From positions 1 through 64,000 of the IMG/VR virus record IMGVR_UViG_3300023181_000026: a stretch of 64,000 nucleotides of DNA; one strand, written 5' to 3'. Source of the stretch: a virus. This document shows positions 50,557 to 60,756 of the stretch, piece after piece. The position numbers and the translations under genes are program-made. How positions within the stretch are numbered: position 1 is the first letter of the stretch; every line of letters starts with the position of its first letter. A model generated the notes under the pieces. The model worked only from the letters and a program-made list of their open reading frames with translations, was not told the DNA's origin and made no database searches.

Positions 50557-51309
50557 TTAAGTGTAGTTAATGTTTACTGGTAAACTTGTGTAAACCATTT
50601 TATTTAATATTTGTTCTAGTCCTCTATCATCAAATAATTCTATTAATTCGTCAATTTGAGGCTCTTTTCCATTATACTTCTCTAAATAGTTTTCAATATC
50701 TTCAGGTGTTACTTTCTGATTAGGCTTAAATCCTGCATCTCTTCTTAAAACTTGAAGACGTGAATGTACTTCATCGGGGTTGCTTAAGTAATTATAACTT
50801 TTTTGATAGTTTTCGGGTAAAAATTCTTTCTTTATGATATTATCCCTGACTACTTTGGAGTGTATTTTATTTATGTCTTCATTAAAATTCTGCAACTTGT
50901 GATTTGCTTCATGTAAATATATGTTAGGAGTGTCATTAATCATTAGTATCTCTCCTGTGTTTTTGTTATATCCTCCTCTTGCTCTTGGATTACCCGATAT
51001 ATCTTTCACCATAACAGGATCAGGCAGATTATTGGCAATTTTTACTATATTTTCTCTATCTATGTCATATTTGTCATTAACTTGCCTATTGACATACCAA
51101 TTTCTTAACCATTCTTTTTCCGCTTTATACTTCGGTGGATCTATTTCTCCTCCATTTTCGAAATTAGGTAATAGCTCATTTATAAAATTGTACTTATTGA
51201 TTTTTTCTTTAAGAGATTGAACAATTAAATCATCGCTGTAATCTATTTCTTTGTCTTTTATCTGATTTGCCATAAAAGGCTTTCCATTTTTAAAATCTTT
51301 ATATCTCAC
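50557..51309 (-). CDS. Zinc metallopeptidase (HExxH, zincin-like)
   Basis: About 250 residues. NIYLHEANHKLQNF carries His133-Glu134-x-x-His137, the zinc-binding and catalytic motif of gluzincin/metzincin-type peptidases. A strand with GEILMIND precedes it, as is usual. The third ligand may be in HSRLQVLRRDA or a downstream Glu. FENGGEIDPP (about 49-58) copies a motif of the downstream 1038-residue protein, which it may cleave during virion maturation or ejection. It starts with GTG five bases after a promoter; an ATG at codon 13 (MANQIKDKEI) is an alternative start. Confidence 0.75.
   Translation of the reverse strand: MRYKDFKNGKPFMANQIKDKEIDYSDDLIVQSLKEKINKYNFINELLPNFENGGEIDPPKYKAEKEWLRNWYVNRQVNDKYDIDRENIVKIANNLPDPVMVKDISGNPRARGGYNKNTGEILMINDTPNIYLHEANHKLQNFNEDINKIHSKVVRDNIIKKEFLPENYQKSYNYLSNPDEVHSRLQVLRRDAGFKPNQKVTPEDIENYLEKYNGKEPQIDELIELFDDRGLEQILNKMVYTSLPVNINYT
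51137..51163 (-). repeat. 27-bp direct repeat, copy 2 (in the metallopeptidase gene)
   Basis: See 49935-49961. The two copies lie 1.2 kb apart in neighbouring genes and could recombine to delete most of the metallopeptidase C-terminus and the start of the 1038-residue gene, fusing the two frames. Confidence 0.85.
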
Positions 51310-51314
51310 GTTTA

Positions 51315-51344
51315 CAAATTTAATGATTTGTTATATAGCCTCAA
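51315..51344 (-). promoter_or_regulatory. Late promoter for the metallopeptidase
   Basis: Minus strand: -33 TTG (51344-51342) within TTTTTTGA, 19-base spacer, -7 TAAATTTG (51322-51315). The GTG start is five bases further, again near-leaderless. It lies in the 53-base gap after the muzzle gene. Confidence 0.75.
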
Positions 51345-51362
51345 AAAAGTTAATAGTGTGTG

Positions 51363-54300
51363 TTATGGATATAACCTTTCATTATTTTTAGTAAATTTCA
51401 TTACAGATTTTATTTGAGTATTTCCAGTTTTGTAGAACCTAACTAAAAACCAATTTCCTTTCATTCGTTCTGGTAGAGGTGATTTGTAGGTTATGTTTTC
51501 TATATTGACTTCTTTTTCTACGTCTACGTTATCTTTTAACCAGTTTACTATATTATTATTCTCAGAGTTTACTCTGTTATAAATATAATTTACATTGAAT
51601 ATATCATCATACTTTGTTACTAATATTTCTTGATTGTCGATATTAGTTTTTGGGTACTGTAGTTTCTGGTAAATGTTGTTTTTCTCTTCTTCTACAAGTT
51701 TTAATACTCCTGAGTTATTTGTCGCATTGTAAACAACCATAGAAGTAAATCCTATTTTTGGCAGAGGTGCACTGTCATACTCATTGTGATATCTTTCAGA
51801 ATCTAAAATGAATTGGACATTCTCTAAAGTTTTTTTATCAAGACTAGGTTTTGTAGGTAATTCTATTGTCCAATCAAACGCATCTCCATAGAAAACTCTA
51901 TATGACCTATTGGTTAATAGGTGTGACCAGATACCTTTATTGTCCCCATAATTTAACCCTGATTGAAAATAATCCTGATGTGCCACATAATAGTTAGGCT
52001 TAAAGCTATAGTAGCTTATCCATGATTCTGTCAGAGGTGAATACGCCATAGTCCAAGAAGCTTCCTCGAAATATTCTGTATCTGATAAGTCAACTGGAGT
52101 AAGTATGTCCTGCTGACTAGGCTCTACAGATATCGTACAAGTGCACAGTCCATTTTGAATACCACAATCTCCTATGCAAGGGAAAGGCGTAGTGCTCTCT
52201 ACACAATTACATGTTAATTCTCCATTGTCATTTTCTAAATAACAAGGTTGCTCACATTGTTCACACTTAGGCGCATTCTGAACTGAAAGTATAATATTAT
52301 TTATGTTAGGGTTTGTAAAAGCTACAGGAAAACCATTAACATCTGTCAAAGCTATATAAGGTATTGAATTTCCTGAGTAGCCTGTAAAGTTACCTCCTAT
52401 TAAAATTTCACCTTCTTGGTCAGTATCAAAATCAAATATTGTCCTGTCTACAATTGAACTTCCTCCTGTTATTACTTTATTGTTATTGAAAGAACTGTCT
52501 AAACTTCCGTCTGGGTTAAGCCTTACTATTCCTACGGCTGGTTGACCTTTGTAAGTTTCAAATCTTCCTGCTGCTAGTATCTTATCTCCTTGCATCTGAA
52601 CTCTATACAAGAAGAAATTAAATTCATCTTGTCCTGGGTAACCAAATCCTTCTCCAACATTAAAAGTTGTATCTAATTCTCCATTAGGAAAAAGCCTGAC
52701 TATCTTTTTAGATACTATGCCATTATACTGAACATTTCTATTTCCTATTATGTATCTCCCCTGAGAATCCACTTCTATTGATTCGCATCTTTGAGAGCCA
52801 TTAACCGTAGCTGCAAATCTAGTTCCTCCTCCAAAAGACGGATCGATCTGCCCATTAGGTAATAGCTTAAATAAACCTTTAGTGGGCTGTCCATTATATA
52901 GAGCATTTACAGTAGCTACTAATATTTTTTCATTCTCCACTATCCTTATGTCATAAGCTCCTTGAGATGAAAATCCCACTGTAGAGTCAAATGTAGCATC
53001 ATAATCTCCATTAGACGTTAACCTAACTATACCGTTTGCTGTATTTCCATTATACGAAGTGAATTGTCCTCCTACCATAATCCTACCGTCTTCATAAATA
53101 TCTATAGCATTTACAGACATTGAAGATATTGTATTTGAAAAACCTAATCCTATATCAAAAGTATTATCTATAGTTCCGTTGTAATTTATTCTAAACAGTC
53201 CATTTATAGTGTTTCCAGCTACTGTAGTGAAGTTACCTCCTATTAAGATTCTTCCTAGGCTATCTCTTTTAAAAGTGAGTATGCTGCCATTATTAACTGC
53301 GGGTGTTGCTACTTCTGAGTTAAACAATCTTTGATTTGGTGAAGTAAATACACCTCCTGCAAAATAACCCAAACTAGGTGGGCACGGTGCTATAGGTGTT
53401 GAATTTATTCTTTGGCAAACATTTAAGGCAGCGTTAAAAATATAACCTTCGGGACACACTTGAGTGGTTATTTCTTTCTCACACATTTGAGAAGTAGGGT
53501 TATAAATATAGCCTTCAGGACAAGTTATGATAGGTTCCGCTCCACATAAAGTTTCATTTTTAACATATCCTAACTCTTCATCATATTGTATGCAAGGTGT
53601 GGGAATATAGTCTTTTTTAGTTAAGAATACTCTTTTATACTTAGAATCCCAAACCATTGCCAAGCCAATTCCATTGCTTGCATTGTCTATTTCCGAATTT
53701 GGAATAGATTTTAACATTTTAAATGGAAGTTGTTCTTTAAACCATCTTGTTTTACCTTCTGTTATATCTTTTAATTGTTCTCCATTTTGATCTAGTTGAA
53801 ATACCTGCCCTCTCTTAGCGTCTGCCCAAAAATGACCGAATTCACTGCTTACCATTGATACATGTTGTGTACCTGAATACCCTAATCCTGTTCTTTTAAA
53901 TTCTATAGGTCTCTTAGCAAATATACCTCCCGTTCCTAACTCAACTGTTTCGGGGGTAATTCTTTCCGCTAAAACATCAATTGAATTATATCTTAACATT
54001 CCATTTTCAAACCTACCTATAATTTGAGCTGATTCTATATCTGCTAAATCTACTAAGCGTCCTAATTCTGCTTTGAAATTATAAAAATCTAAAGGTCTGT
54101 ATCCCAGCCAAGGTTCAAATCTATCAATATCTGAATTGTCAGGGAGTGACCAAAATGTATTATTGGGTTGATAGGTTATTTTTCTGAAATAATCTGTATC
54201 ATAATCTACGGGTAGGCTTCTGTTACCTATTTGAGTTGTTTTTTTAGAATATATAAAATTATAGAAAAATGTGTTATCTTGTCTTATGGGTACATTTTTT

Positions 54301-57300
54301 TCTTGTGTCCAGTTTATAAAATCTTCTGTATTAGGGTAGAAGTTATTTTCTTGCCCTTCTCTTGCATATCTATAATTATTATTTATCTCTGACTCTACTA
54401 GAAAATAAGGTATTCCATAATAAGCTGTATAAAACTTAGAAGGGTTTTTTACATATGTTTTATTAGATCCTGTTAAACAATCAAAATTATAATCTGTATT
54501 TATATTTGGAAACAATGCTGCACCTATCCCTCCTCCATCTCTTGTAGCATAAAAATCAGCATAAAATCTGGGTACACCTACATTAGCTTCTATACTATAA
54601 TTAAATGGGGTTCTGTCAGCTAATCCTATAGCTGTTGTTTTAAATATAGGGTGTTTTATCTTTTTGGCAAACCTACTTATGAAAATATCTCCGCCAAATA
54701 TTTGAGGGAATGATTTAGGAGAAGTTAAGTCTCCTGTGTATCCTGTATTTATCCACTTTACATCATTTATTCCGCCATATTGATCTACTATGTAATTCTT
54801 TATAGAAAAATAAGCACTTGCTATCTGTCTCTCTAAAGTTGAGGATACGTTTACATTTTCACAGCCGACTGATTCAGAGGCAATAGTTCTACTATTATCA
54901 AACTGAGAAAAATAAGAAGGATAAATTACAGGATAGTCTTCCCCTGTTGAAATAAACACTGATGATTCTCTATCTCTATTATTTATCTTTACAGTTTCAC
55001 CTGTTGTTTCTTCTGTAAATTGGTAATTAGCTGGTTTTAAATACTTACTTGTTTTTATTGCCCGCATACTTTGACCTACCACTGTATTAGCAATAGCGTA
55101 GTTATACTTTCCAACAGATGTAAGATAAGACGCAAAGTTTTTAGGTTGTCCTAGACCATCTATAATGTCAAGCCATTGCTTTCTATATTGCCCCACAGTT
55201 AGAAATCCATTTAAAGCTGTAGCTGCTCCAAAAGCTACTGCTGCTAGAGTAGATGCACCTGCGGCATTATTTGTTCCTCCTCCTGTTGCTGTTCCTCCTA
55301 TTACTATTACAAACTGATTACCTGCTGCTAAAATAAAATCAGATACTTTCAGAGCTGTTTCTAAAGCGACTTCTGCTAGGGCTAAAGTTGTAGCTAAAGT
55401 GTAAGCATCATCTCCTAACACAACCTCTTTAACATGGTCTTCTACGTTTACAAAATTTCCTTGCATATGCCCAAATTGATAAGCTTCTATTTTAAGCTCT
55501 GTTGGTAAAGTAGGTTTTGTAAAACTTGTCTCTGGAGAATGAAAAGTATAGTTATTATTAGAGGTTCCCTGATTAGGATGTTGAATAAAAGAATTCCTAT
55601 TTATATCCGTATAAAGAAGTATATTCTCATGGTTATCATTATAAGGGAAATTAGGAAATAGCACAGGAGATGGATTAGTGGCTCCTGGTTCTGTATAAGA
55701 GAACATGTCATTAGCCAATCCCTTTGCTATAATAGACTTATTTAAAGTTCTATCACCTGCTTTTATTTTATAGCCTACAACCAAGTCTCTTTGCTGTTGT
55801 GTCATTAATCCGCTATCTACAGCAACATTTAAAAAATACTGTATAAGCTCTTCATCTAAACTTACACCTATAGGGTATATAATAGAATCCGAAAACGGGG
55901 TTAATTGTTCTGTACTCATAAAAGGGGATACAGAAAAATCAGGAAATTTATAATGTCTTATAGGTTGACATACAAAATTTGCACTTAATTGTCCATCACT
56001 TATATAATATTCTCTAAATTCATTTCTGTATTGCACAGGAATTTCACTCTCATTTATTATAAGAGAATTAGAGTTATATAGTTGTGGATTATCAGGATAT
56101 GTTCTACTGGATTCTGTATAACCAAATTTTCCGTATTTATAAGGAAGTGGGTCACAATTGTTATTTATAGGCACTCTATATTCACATGTTGCTATAAAAT
56201 CTTCTCTCTTAGAAAACACTGCATTTGTAATTTCTACTGTTTTTGACGCACAGTTATAGTTTCTAGCTGTAACAGAAAAACAACCACAAGGAGGTGATAT
56301 AATATATCTAGTACCCTCTACGGTCACTTTAGTTTTTAAAGGGCTGTCAATGGCTATATAGGCTGTTCCTGACGGGTAGTCTGCTTTATCTAATTCCACT
56401 ATCATACCCATAGCTAAATTTACTACGCCACTTTGAATATATGCGGTATCCGAACAAGAATTAAAAGTTGTGAATCTAACTCCATCGTTACTTGAAATAT
56501 CATCATTGGCATCACACTCTGATTTCCCAGTTACTTCGAATGCCATTTTATCTTGATCTCCAAAAAGTACTTTATACCACAATGATCTAGTATGTATAAA
56601 TGAAGTAAAGTCGCCTGATGCTAGAGACGTTTTATTTGTTTGAAGTTCTGCTACTGTTAATGCACCATCATACTGAAGAAATATTGAAGGATTTGGTAAG
56701 CCTTCTACGTAAGTTGTAGTAAGAGCATATTGACATAATGTATTAGAAGTAGTATCATTTCTCTTATAAACTTGTTCTCCAACAGGCATGTAAGCTTCTT
56801 CAAAAGCAGTGTCATTTTCATAGCCATCTTCATTTGTACCTGCTTTGTACATGTTACATAGGCTAGGTGGAGGGGTTGGCTCTAAAGAGCTTGTTTCCTC
56901 ATATTCTACTTCTATAAGTTCTGCTTCTACTGAATCTAAATATACCTCCGTAGACCCATCAATAAGAGTAGGTGTTCCACAATTTTCTTCAAATAATGCC
57001 TCTACATCACAATTTTGTCCAGAATATGTATCTGAAAGTATAGTACATAATTCTGAATTGTAAAGTATGCTTTGGCTATTACATATTTCATCTCTATTAT
57101 TTGCTATGTAATTAAAAAAATTGGTATAAGTGAAATCACACGGTAGAGTTAAAGTTAAGTTAGATAAATTTTCAACGGATTCAACTACACAACTTCTTTT
57201 TGTTTCTCTTTCTACAGTATTGTAATTATCTAGTTCTTCTGAGCCCCAAAATCCTAAGTCTTGCGCAGTGTTATAATATTGAAATCTTTTGGTTCTGTCT

Positions 57301-58697
57301 GCATCTGAGCAATTACTGCCGTAAGTATTTATAGATTGCGTATCTGTGTTATTTACTTCTTCTAGTTCAAAGCTGGTAGGCGGCCTATTTATAAGAGGAA
57401 AATCTGCGGATGTACCTCCATTACTGTAAAGAAGTTGTATTGAAAAAGGGTATACTTCGTCTCTTAAATAAGATTTATAAATAGAACTATTAACTCCATC
57501 TTTATATAAATCCTCTTTTGCTTCAACTGTAATCCATCTTAAAAATCCACCTAAAAGATTAGCACATGGTTGGAAATTTATCTCTTCCTGTTCTTTTGTT
57601 CCGTGCCAATAAAGTAAACCATTTGAAGATGTTAAGCCATCTGCTCTATCATATACTTTTTTGTATATTGAAAGTTTCTGTAGGCTTATAGCTCTTAGGT
57701 TATTAAGACTAGTGATTATAATTTCATTATCTGAGGTAGGCCTTACCTCACCTTCATAGTAGTTAACCCCACTAATACCTCCAGAATATATTATAGCTAT
57801 TTTATAATAAGGATAATCCCTATCTAGATTTTCTATATTTAATTTTATACCAAAATTAGTCTCATATTCAAGTTCAGGTTGTGAAATTATAGTATTATTT
57901 TCGTCAAATATAGCTATAGGATTCGTATTATTATAATAAGAACTTAATTCATTTCCATTTATATCTGAATAAGCTATTAGTACTTCATATTCTCCTGCTT
58001 TTAATCTTCCGCCTTGTTGAATAGAAGTTGGTATAACTATAGGTTGATTAAAGTCCTTTGACACTTTTAACTTTTCGCAATCTAAGCAAGTTGGAGTAGT
58101 ATTATCTTCTCCACAAGAATCTAAACCTGTTACTTTGTATTGGTCTAGTTCATCAACTTGTAAATAACGCATTGTATTTCTCCCATCAGTCCACCATAAT
58201 GTGGTTCCACTAAATTCATACTTTACGATTATTTTTCTTATCGGATATTGTGTGGAAAAGTTTAAACAAAGATTGCAGCTATCATTAAGTAGTGTTGTGT
58301 AAGTACAAGTTGGAGTCTGCACTTGCCCTTCTAATGGTTCAGCTAATAAATTCTTAATATTGCAATTACATTCAGATTCTATATCATCGGCATTGATAAC
58401 ATTATTTATATTATCAATATATCCTATCTCAGAAACTTTTGTAAGAGGGTTAGTTAGAAAAAAATAAGTTCTATTGGAATTAACTTCATATTTTTCTCCT
58501 ATAATAACAAATCCCTGCGGAAAATTGTTACAAAGAATATTTGAAGGTTCGTCCTGTAATAAAAACGTATCTCCCACATCAGAAGCTATATTACTGTTGA
58601 GGGAGAAAGTATATTCTGTCTCAGTTAAATCTATTGGAGACTTGTCAGTGTTCATACCTTTTCTTGGTGAAGAGATACTAATATTTTTTTCAGGCAT
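51363..58697 (-). CDS. Giant tail muzzle/stabilisation protein with a beta-propeller insert (2444 aa)
   Basis: The N-terminus (ISISSPRKGMNTDKSPIDLT; YTFSLNSNIASDVGDTFLLQ; PSNILCNNFPQGFVIIGEKY) is the hallmark of the crAss-like 'stabilisation' protein, the tail muzzle that closes the tail tip. The family is usually well below 2000 residues, so this one is very long. Extra modules are visible. At about 1740-1775 there are two CPEGYI-[YF]-N repeats with Cys pairs. At about 1790-2110 come at least six delta-60-type beta-propeller repeats (IL-[IV]-GGNFT-x-x-x-G ... RIN-x-[DN]G-x-[ID]-[DS]). A Cys-rich stretch (CEQCEQPCYLENDNG) lies at about 2125-2170. The added domains may be exposed and host-binding. 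Confidence 0.85.
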   Translation of the reverse strand: MPEKNISISSPRKGMNTDKSPIDLTETEYTFSLNSNIASDVGDTFLLQDEPSNILCNNFPQGFVIIGEKYEVNSNRTYFFLTNPLTKVSEIGYIDNINNVINADDIESECNCNIKNLLAEPLEGQVQTPTCTYTTLLNDSCNLCLNFSTQYPIRKIIVKYEFSGTTLWWTDGRNTMRYLQVDELDQYKVTGLDSCGEDNTTPTCLDCEKLKVSKDFNQPIVIPTSIQQGGRLKAGEYEVLIAYSDINGNELSSYYNNTNPIAIFDENNTIISQPELEYETNFGIKLNIENLDRDYPYYKIAIIYSGGISGVNYYEGEVRPTSDNEIIITSLNNLRAISLQKLSIYKKVYDRADGLTSSNGLLYWHGTKEQEEINFQPCANLLGGFLRWITVEAKEDLYKDGVNSSIYKSYLRDEVYPFSIQLLYSNGGTSADFPLINRPPTSFELEEVNNTDTQSINTYGSNCSDADRTKRFQYYNTAQDLGFWGSEELDNYNTVERETKRSCVVESVENLSNLTLTLPCDFTYTNFFNYIANNRDEICNSQSILYNSELCTILSDTYSGQNCDVEALFEENCGTPTLIDGSTEVYLDSVEAELIEVEYEETSSLEPTPPPSLCNMYKAGTNEDGYENDTAFEEAYMPVGEQVYKRNDTTSNTLCQYALTTTYVEGLPNPSIFLQYDGALTVAELQTNKTSLASGDFTSFIHTRSLWYKVLFGDQDKMAFEVTGKSECDANDDISSNDGVRFTTFNSCSDTAYIQSGVVNLAMGMIVELDKADYPSGTAYIAIDSPLKTKVTVEGTRYIISPPCGCFSVTARNYNCASKTVEITNAVFSKREDFIATCEYRVPINNNCDPLPYKYGKFGYTESSRTYPDNPQLYNSNSLIINESEIPVQYRNEFREYYISDGQLSANFVCQPIRHYKFPDFSVSPFMSTEQLTPFSDSIIYPIGVSLDEELIQYFLNVAVDSGLMTQQQRDLVVGYKIKAGDRTLNKSIIAKGLANDMFSYTEPGATNPSPVLFPNFPYNDNHENILLYTDINRNSFIQHPNQGTSNNNYTFHSPETSFTKPTLPTELKIEAYQFGHMQGNFVNVEDHVKEVVLGDDAYTLATTLALAEVALETALKVSDFILAAGNQFVIVIGGTATGGGTNNAAGASTLAAVAFGAATALNGFLTVGQYRKQWLDIIDGLGQPKNFASYLTSVGKYNYAIANTVVGQSMRAIKTSKYLKPANYQFTEETTGETVKINNRDRESSVFISTGEDYPVIYPSYFSQFDNSRTIASESVGCENVNVSSTLERQIASAYFSIKNYIVDQYGGINDVKWINTGYTGDLTSPKSFPQIFGGDIFISRFAKKIKHPIFKTTAIGLADRTPFNYSIEANVGVPRFYADFYATRDGGGIGAALFPNINTDYNFDCLTGSNKTYVKNPSKFYTAYYGIPYFLVESEINNNYRYAREGQENNFYPNTEDFINWTQEKNVPIRQDNTFFYNFIYSKKTTQIGNRSLPVDYDTDYFRKITYQPNNTFWSLPDNSDIDRFEPWLGYRPLDFYNFKAELGRLVDLADIESAQIIGRFENGMLRYNSIDVLAERITPETVELGTGGIFAKRPIEFKRTGLGYSGTQHVSMVSSEFGHFWADAKRGQVFQLDQNGEQLKDITEGKTRWFKEQLPFKMLKSIPNSEIDNASNGIGLAMVWDSKYKRVFLTKKDYIPTPCIQYDEELGYVKNETLCGAEPIITCPEGYIYNPTSQMCEKEITTQVCPEGYIFNAALNVCQRINSTPIAPCPPSLGYFAGGVFTSPNQRLFNSEVATPAVNNGSILTFKRDSLGRILIGGNFTTVAGNTINGLFRINYNGTIDNTFDIGLGFSNTISSMSVNAIDIYEDGRIMVGGQFTSYNGNTANGIVRLTSNGDYDATFDSTVGFSSQGAYDIRIVENEKILVATVNALYNGQPTKGLFKLLPNGQIDPSFGGGTRFAATVNGSQRCESIEVDSQGRYIIGNRNVQYNGIVSKKIVRLFPNGELDTTFNVGEGFGYPGQDEFNFFLYRVQMQGDKILAAGRFETYKGQPAVGIVRLNPDGSLDSSFNNNKVITGGSSIVDRTIFDFDTDQEGEILIGGNFTGYSGNSIPYIALTDVNGFPVAFTNPNINNIILSVQNAPKCEQCEQPCYLENDNGELTCNCVESTTPFPCIGDCGIQNGLCTCTISVEPSQQDILTPVDLSDTEYFEEASWTMAYSPLTESWISYYSFKPNYYVAHQDYFQSGLNYGDNKGIWSHLLTNRSYRVFYGDAFDWTIELPTKPSLDKKTLENVQFILDSERYHNEYDSAPLPKIGFTSMVVYNATNNSGVLKLVEEEKNNIYQKLQYPKTNIDNQEILVTKYDDIFNVNYIYNRVNSENNNIVNWLKDNVDVEKEVNIENITYKSPLPERMKGNWFLVRFYKTGNTQIKSVMKFTKNNERLYP

Positions 58698-59560
58698 TAT
58701 AGCATAGGTATTTCAAAGACTCTTGTTCTTCTCTTGTTAAGTCTCTCTATATTTTTGAATCCTCCTAAAGTAAGAGTAGAGGCTTTTATATCAGTTAAAG
58801 CTAAAGAAAATTCGGCGTTTTCCTGATTTAAAGTATATTGGATTTTGTTTTGTAAATTTTCATCATCACCATTAAGCCACGCGTCTTCTAATATCTTTCT
58901 TTTAACATGATAGGTTAAGTATGTCTCTAATCTTTCTTGTGGGCTTTCTGGTATGTATAGCTTACCTTCTTCATCCGTTTCGAATCCATAATATCTTATG
59001 AATATTTCGCCATCTGGAAAATTTTGAGAGGTATGAAGGATATTACCTTGTATACTTATTTCATAAGGACTTTCAGCATAGATGTTTTTACAATTTCTTG
59101 TATAACTGTCTTTTGAAGTATGTCGTTTTAGTTTTAATATTGTGGGGTTTTTATAATGTAGATTTACAGTTCTGTCACTATAATATATTTTTTCAACTAT
59201 TGTTTTTTCAGAATACTCTTTTTCACAATCTGCGCAAACATTCCAACTATCTATTTTTTCAACTCTTTCTTTCCAAAATAAAGCTTTCTGTAGAACATCG
59301 GTGGACAAATCTGTATGTATATGTGATTTATCTACTTTTATTGCTAAATCTAAGCTGTCAAAATTTCTTGGTAGCCACGCTCTTCCATTCTCTACTGTAA
59401 TAAGTGTTTCTTGTTTGGTAGTTATTAGATTTCCAAATCTTCTCAAAGCTTTATAAACCCAATCTGTTATAGAGGTATCATCTATAAGAGCTGCTGTATC
59501 GTATTGTTTAAAACTACTCTTTATCTCTGCTATAAAGCTGTCTATATGGATTGATTTCAT
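58697..59560 (-). CDS. Tail tubular/ring connector protein (287 aa)
   Basis: Layout like the crAss-like tail tubular (gp11-type) adaptor: an N-terminal helical bundle with SFKQYDTAALIDDTSITDWV (about 15-34) and ALRRFGNLI; a mid beta region (VENGRAWLPRNFDSLDLAIK); then YYGFETDEEGKLYIPESPQE and the final helices LETYLTYHVKRKILEDAWLN. It should link the portal to the tail as a dodecameric ring. It overlaps the 165-residue gene by four bases and ends at the muzzle start. Confidence 0.78.
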   Translation of the reverse strand: MKSIHIDSFIAEIKSSFKQYDTAALIDDTSITDWVYKALRRFGNLITTKQETLITVENGRAWLPRNFDSLDLAIKVDKSHIHTDLSTDVLQKALFWKERVEKIDSWNVCADCEKEYSEKTIVEKIYYSDRTVNLHYKNPTILKLKRHTSKDSYTRNCKNIYAESPYEISIQGNILHTSQNFPDGEIFIRYYGFETDEEGKLYIPESPQERLETYLTYHVKRKILEDAWLNGDDENLQNKIQYTLNQENAEFSLALTDIKASTLTLGGFKNIERLNKRRTRVFEIPML

Positions 59561-60054
59561 TTGTAAATATTTTTGACTTCTTTATAGTATAGCTTTTTAC
59601 CTCTTCTATTCAATCTAAAATCTTCTGTTATAGGTCTGTAAAAGCTTCTATCCATGTACCAGCCTTTTAATTTATTTTGTGCAAAAATATCAGTAAACAT
59701 AAAAGGATAGAAATTATAATACTCTGTTTCATGGAAGGGTCTTATTATGTTATCGGGAGTTCTTATGATTTCATTAAACCTTCTAAACATTGGCATATAA
59801 AAAGCAAAATAACCTATTCCCTCTAAGACCACTCCTCCATCTCTTTCTATTAATAACTTTCCCGCAACTTCAAATATCTTATTAACTGCTTCCTGAATTT
59901 CAGGTACAGTTTTTATTATATGTAGTTTTGTTTTCCTTTTTATCCAAGCTTTATAAGAATTATTAAAAGCAGTATTATTGAAATTTTTAGGTGTTACTAA
60001 TTTTCTGCAAGTAGGTTTTATATCTTCTACTTTACTTTTTACTTTATAAATCAT
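59557..60054 (-). CDS. Ring/connector protein, possibly IHF-like fold (165 aa)
   Basis: Basic N-terminus. The core TVPEIQEAVNKIFEVAGKLL then ERDGGVVLEGIGYFAFYMPM resembles the helix pair and beta-arm junction of HU/IHF proteins (V-x-L-x-G-x-G-x-F). Genes annotated as IHF-like sit in the tail-ring cluster of crAss-like phages and were shown there to be ring proteins. I infer the same here. ATGA overlaps couple it to both neighbours. Confidence 0.6.
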   Translation of the reverse strand: MIYKVKSKVEDIKPTCRKLVTPKNFNNTAFNNSYKAWIKRKTKLHIIKTVPEIQEAVNKIFEVAGKLLIERDGGVVLEGIGYFAFYMPMFRRFNEIIRTPDNIIRPFHETEYYNFYPFMFTDIFAQNKLKGWYMDRSFYRPITEDFRLNRRGKKLYYKEVKNIYK

Positions 60055-60752
60055 TGAATAGTAGCAGATTTTTGATTTGAATCTTTATTTGGGTTTTCAT
60101 CTGTAGGTATAGTAATTACCGTTCCTGCTAACTCTTGTATTACCTCTCTCACTGCATATTCGGCAAGTTTATCACTATTTACTAATGGATAATCCCAATA
60201 ACTTTTACAGCACTCTTCTTTTGAACAAGTTGATATGTCTTTTATCTTCTCAACTTCTAAAGTTAGCAAGTCTACATTTATTGCATAAACTTCATGATCA
60301 GGAATATATAACTTATTACCTCTTCTATAGTATTTAAGAGGACTAAGATGAGCATATCTTCTTTTTGAATTTAATATATAATCTCTTGTGGACATTGGAG
60401 TGAAAAGCTGTTGTCCATCTATAGAGGTTACATTTAATATATTATTGAAGAATTTTGAATCAACTGTTGATGGTAATTCTTCTTTTGTCACCATTAAAGT
60501 TTTACAGGTTCTGAATTCAACTATGTCGCATTTCACAGATTCAATCTTTTCTAATTCTAAACATGGAATGTGACTGAACAGCTCATTCTCCCTATAAAGT
60601 GAGTTGCGCTCCCCTAATTTTTGAGATAATAGAAATTTAACTTTATCTTCTAAAATTCCAAGTATAGCTCTTCTACTATAATAAGAGTCTTTATTTAAAA
60701 ACTTTAATTCATTGCTAACTCTTGAAACTTCTCTGGCTCTAGTATTCTCCAT
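60051..60752 (-). CDS. crAss-like head-tail structural protein (233 aa)
   Basis: Contains the sequence order of a conserved crAss-like structural protein: SNELKFLNKDSYYSRRAILG (about 12-31), FLLSQKLGERNSLYRENELF, CLELEKIESVKCDIVEFRTC (about 69-88), KTLMVTKEELPS, VTSIDGQQLF, then LYIPDHEVYAINVDLLTLEV and CSKEECCKSYWDYPL. It is a probable ring or gatekeeper protein between portal and tail. It heads a new transcript: the -7 element of a promoter lies only four bases before the ATG. Confidence 0.8.
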   Translation of the reverse strand: MENTRAREVSRVSNELKFLNKDSYYSRRAILGILEDKVKFLLSQKLGERNSLYRENELFSHIPCLELEKIESVKCDIVEFRTCKTLMVTKEELPSTVDSKFFNNILNVTSIDGQQLFTPMSTRDYILNSKRRYAHLSPLKYYRRGNKLYIPDHEVYAINVDLLTLEVEKIKDISTCSKEECCKSYWDYPLVNSDKLAEYAVREVIQELAGTVITIPTDENPNKDSNQKSATIQ

Positions 60753-60756
60753 GATA

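Noticed and set aside
52380-52450. A D-F-D-T-D stretch in the 2444-residue protein that looks like the D-x-D-x-D metal motif of crAss-like RNA polymerase.
   Set aside because: It lies inside a delta-60 propeller repeat (followed by EGEILIGGNF) where the other repeats have unrelated residues at the same place, so it is coincidental. I saw no other D-x-D-x-D in the giant proteins.
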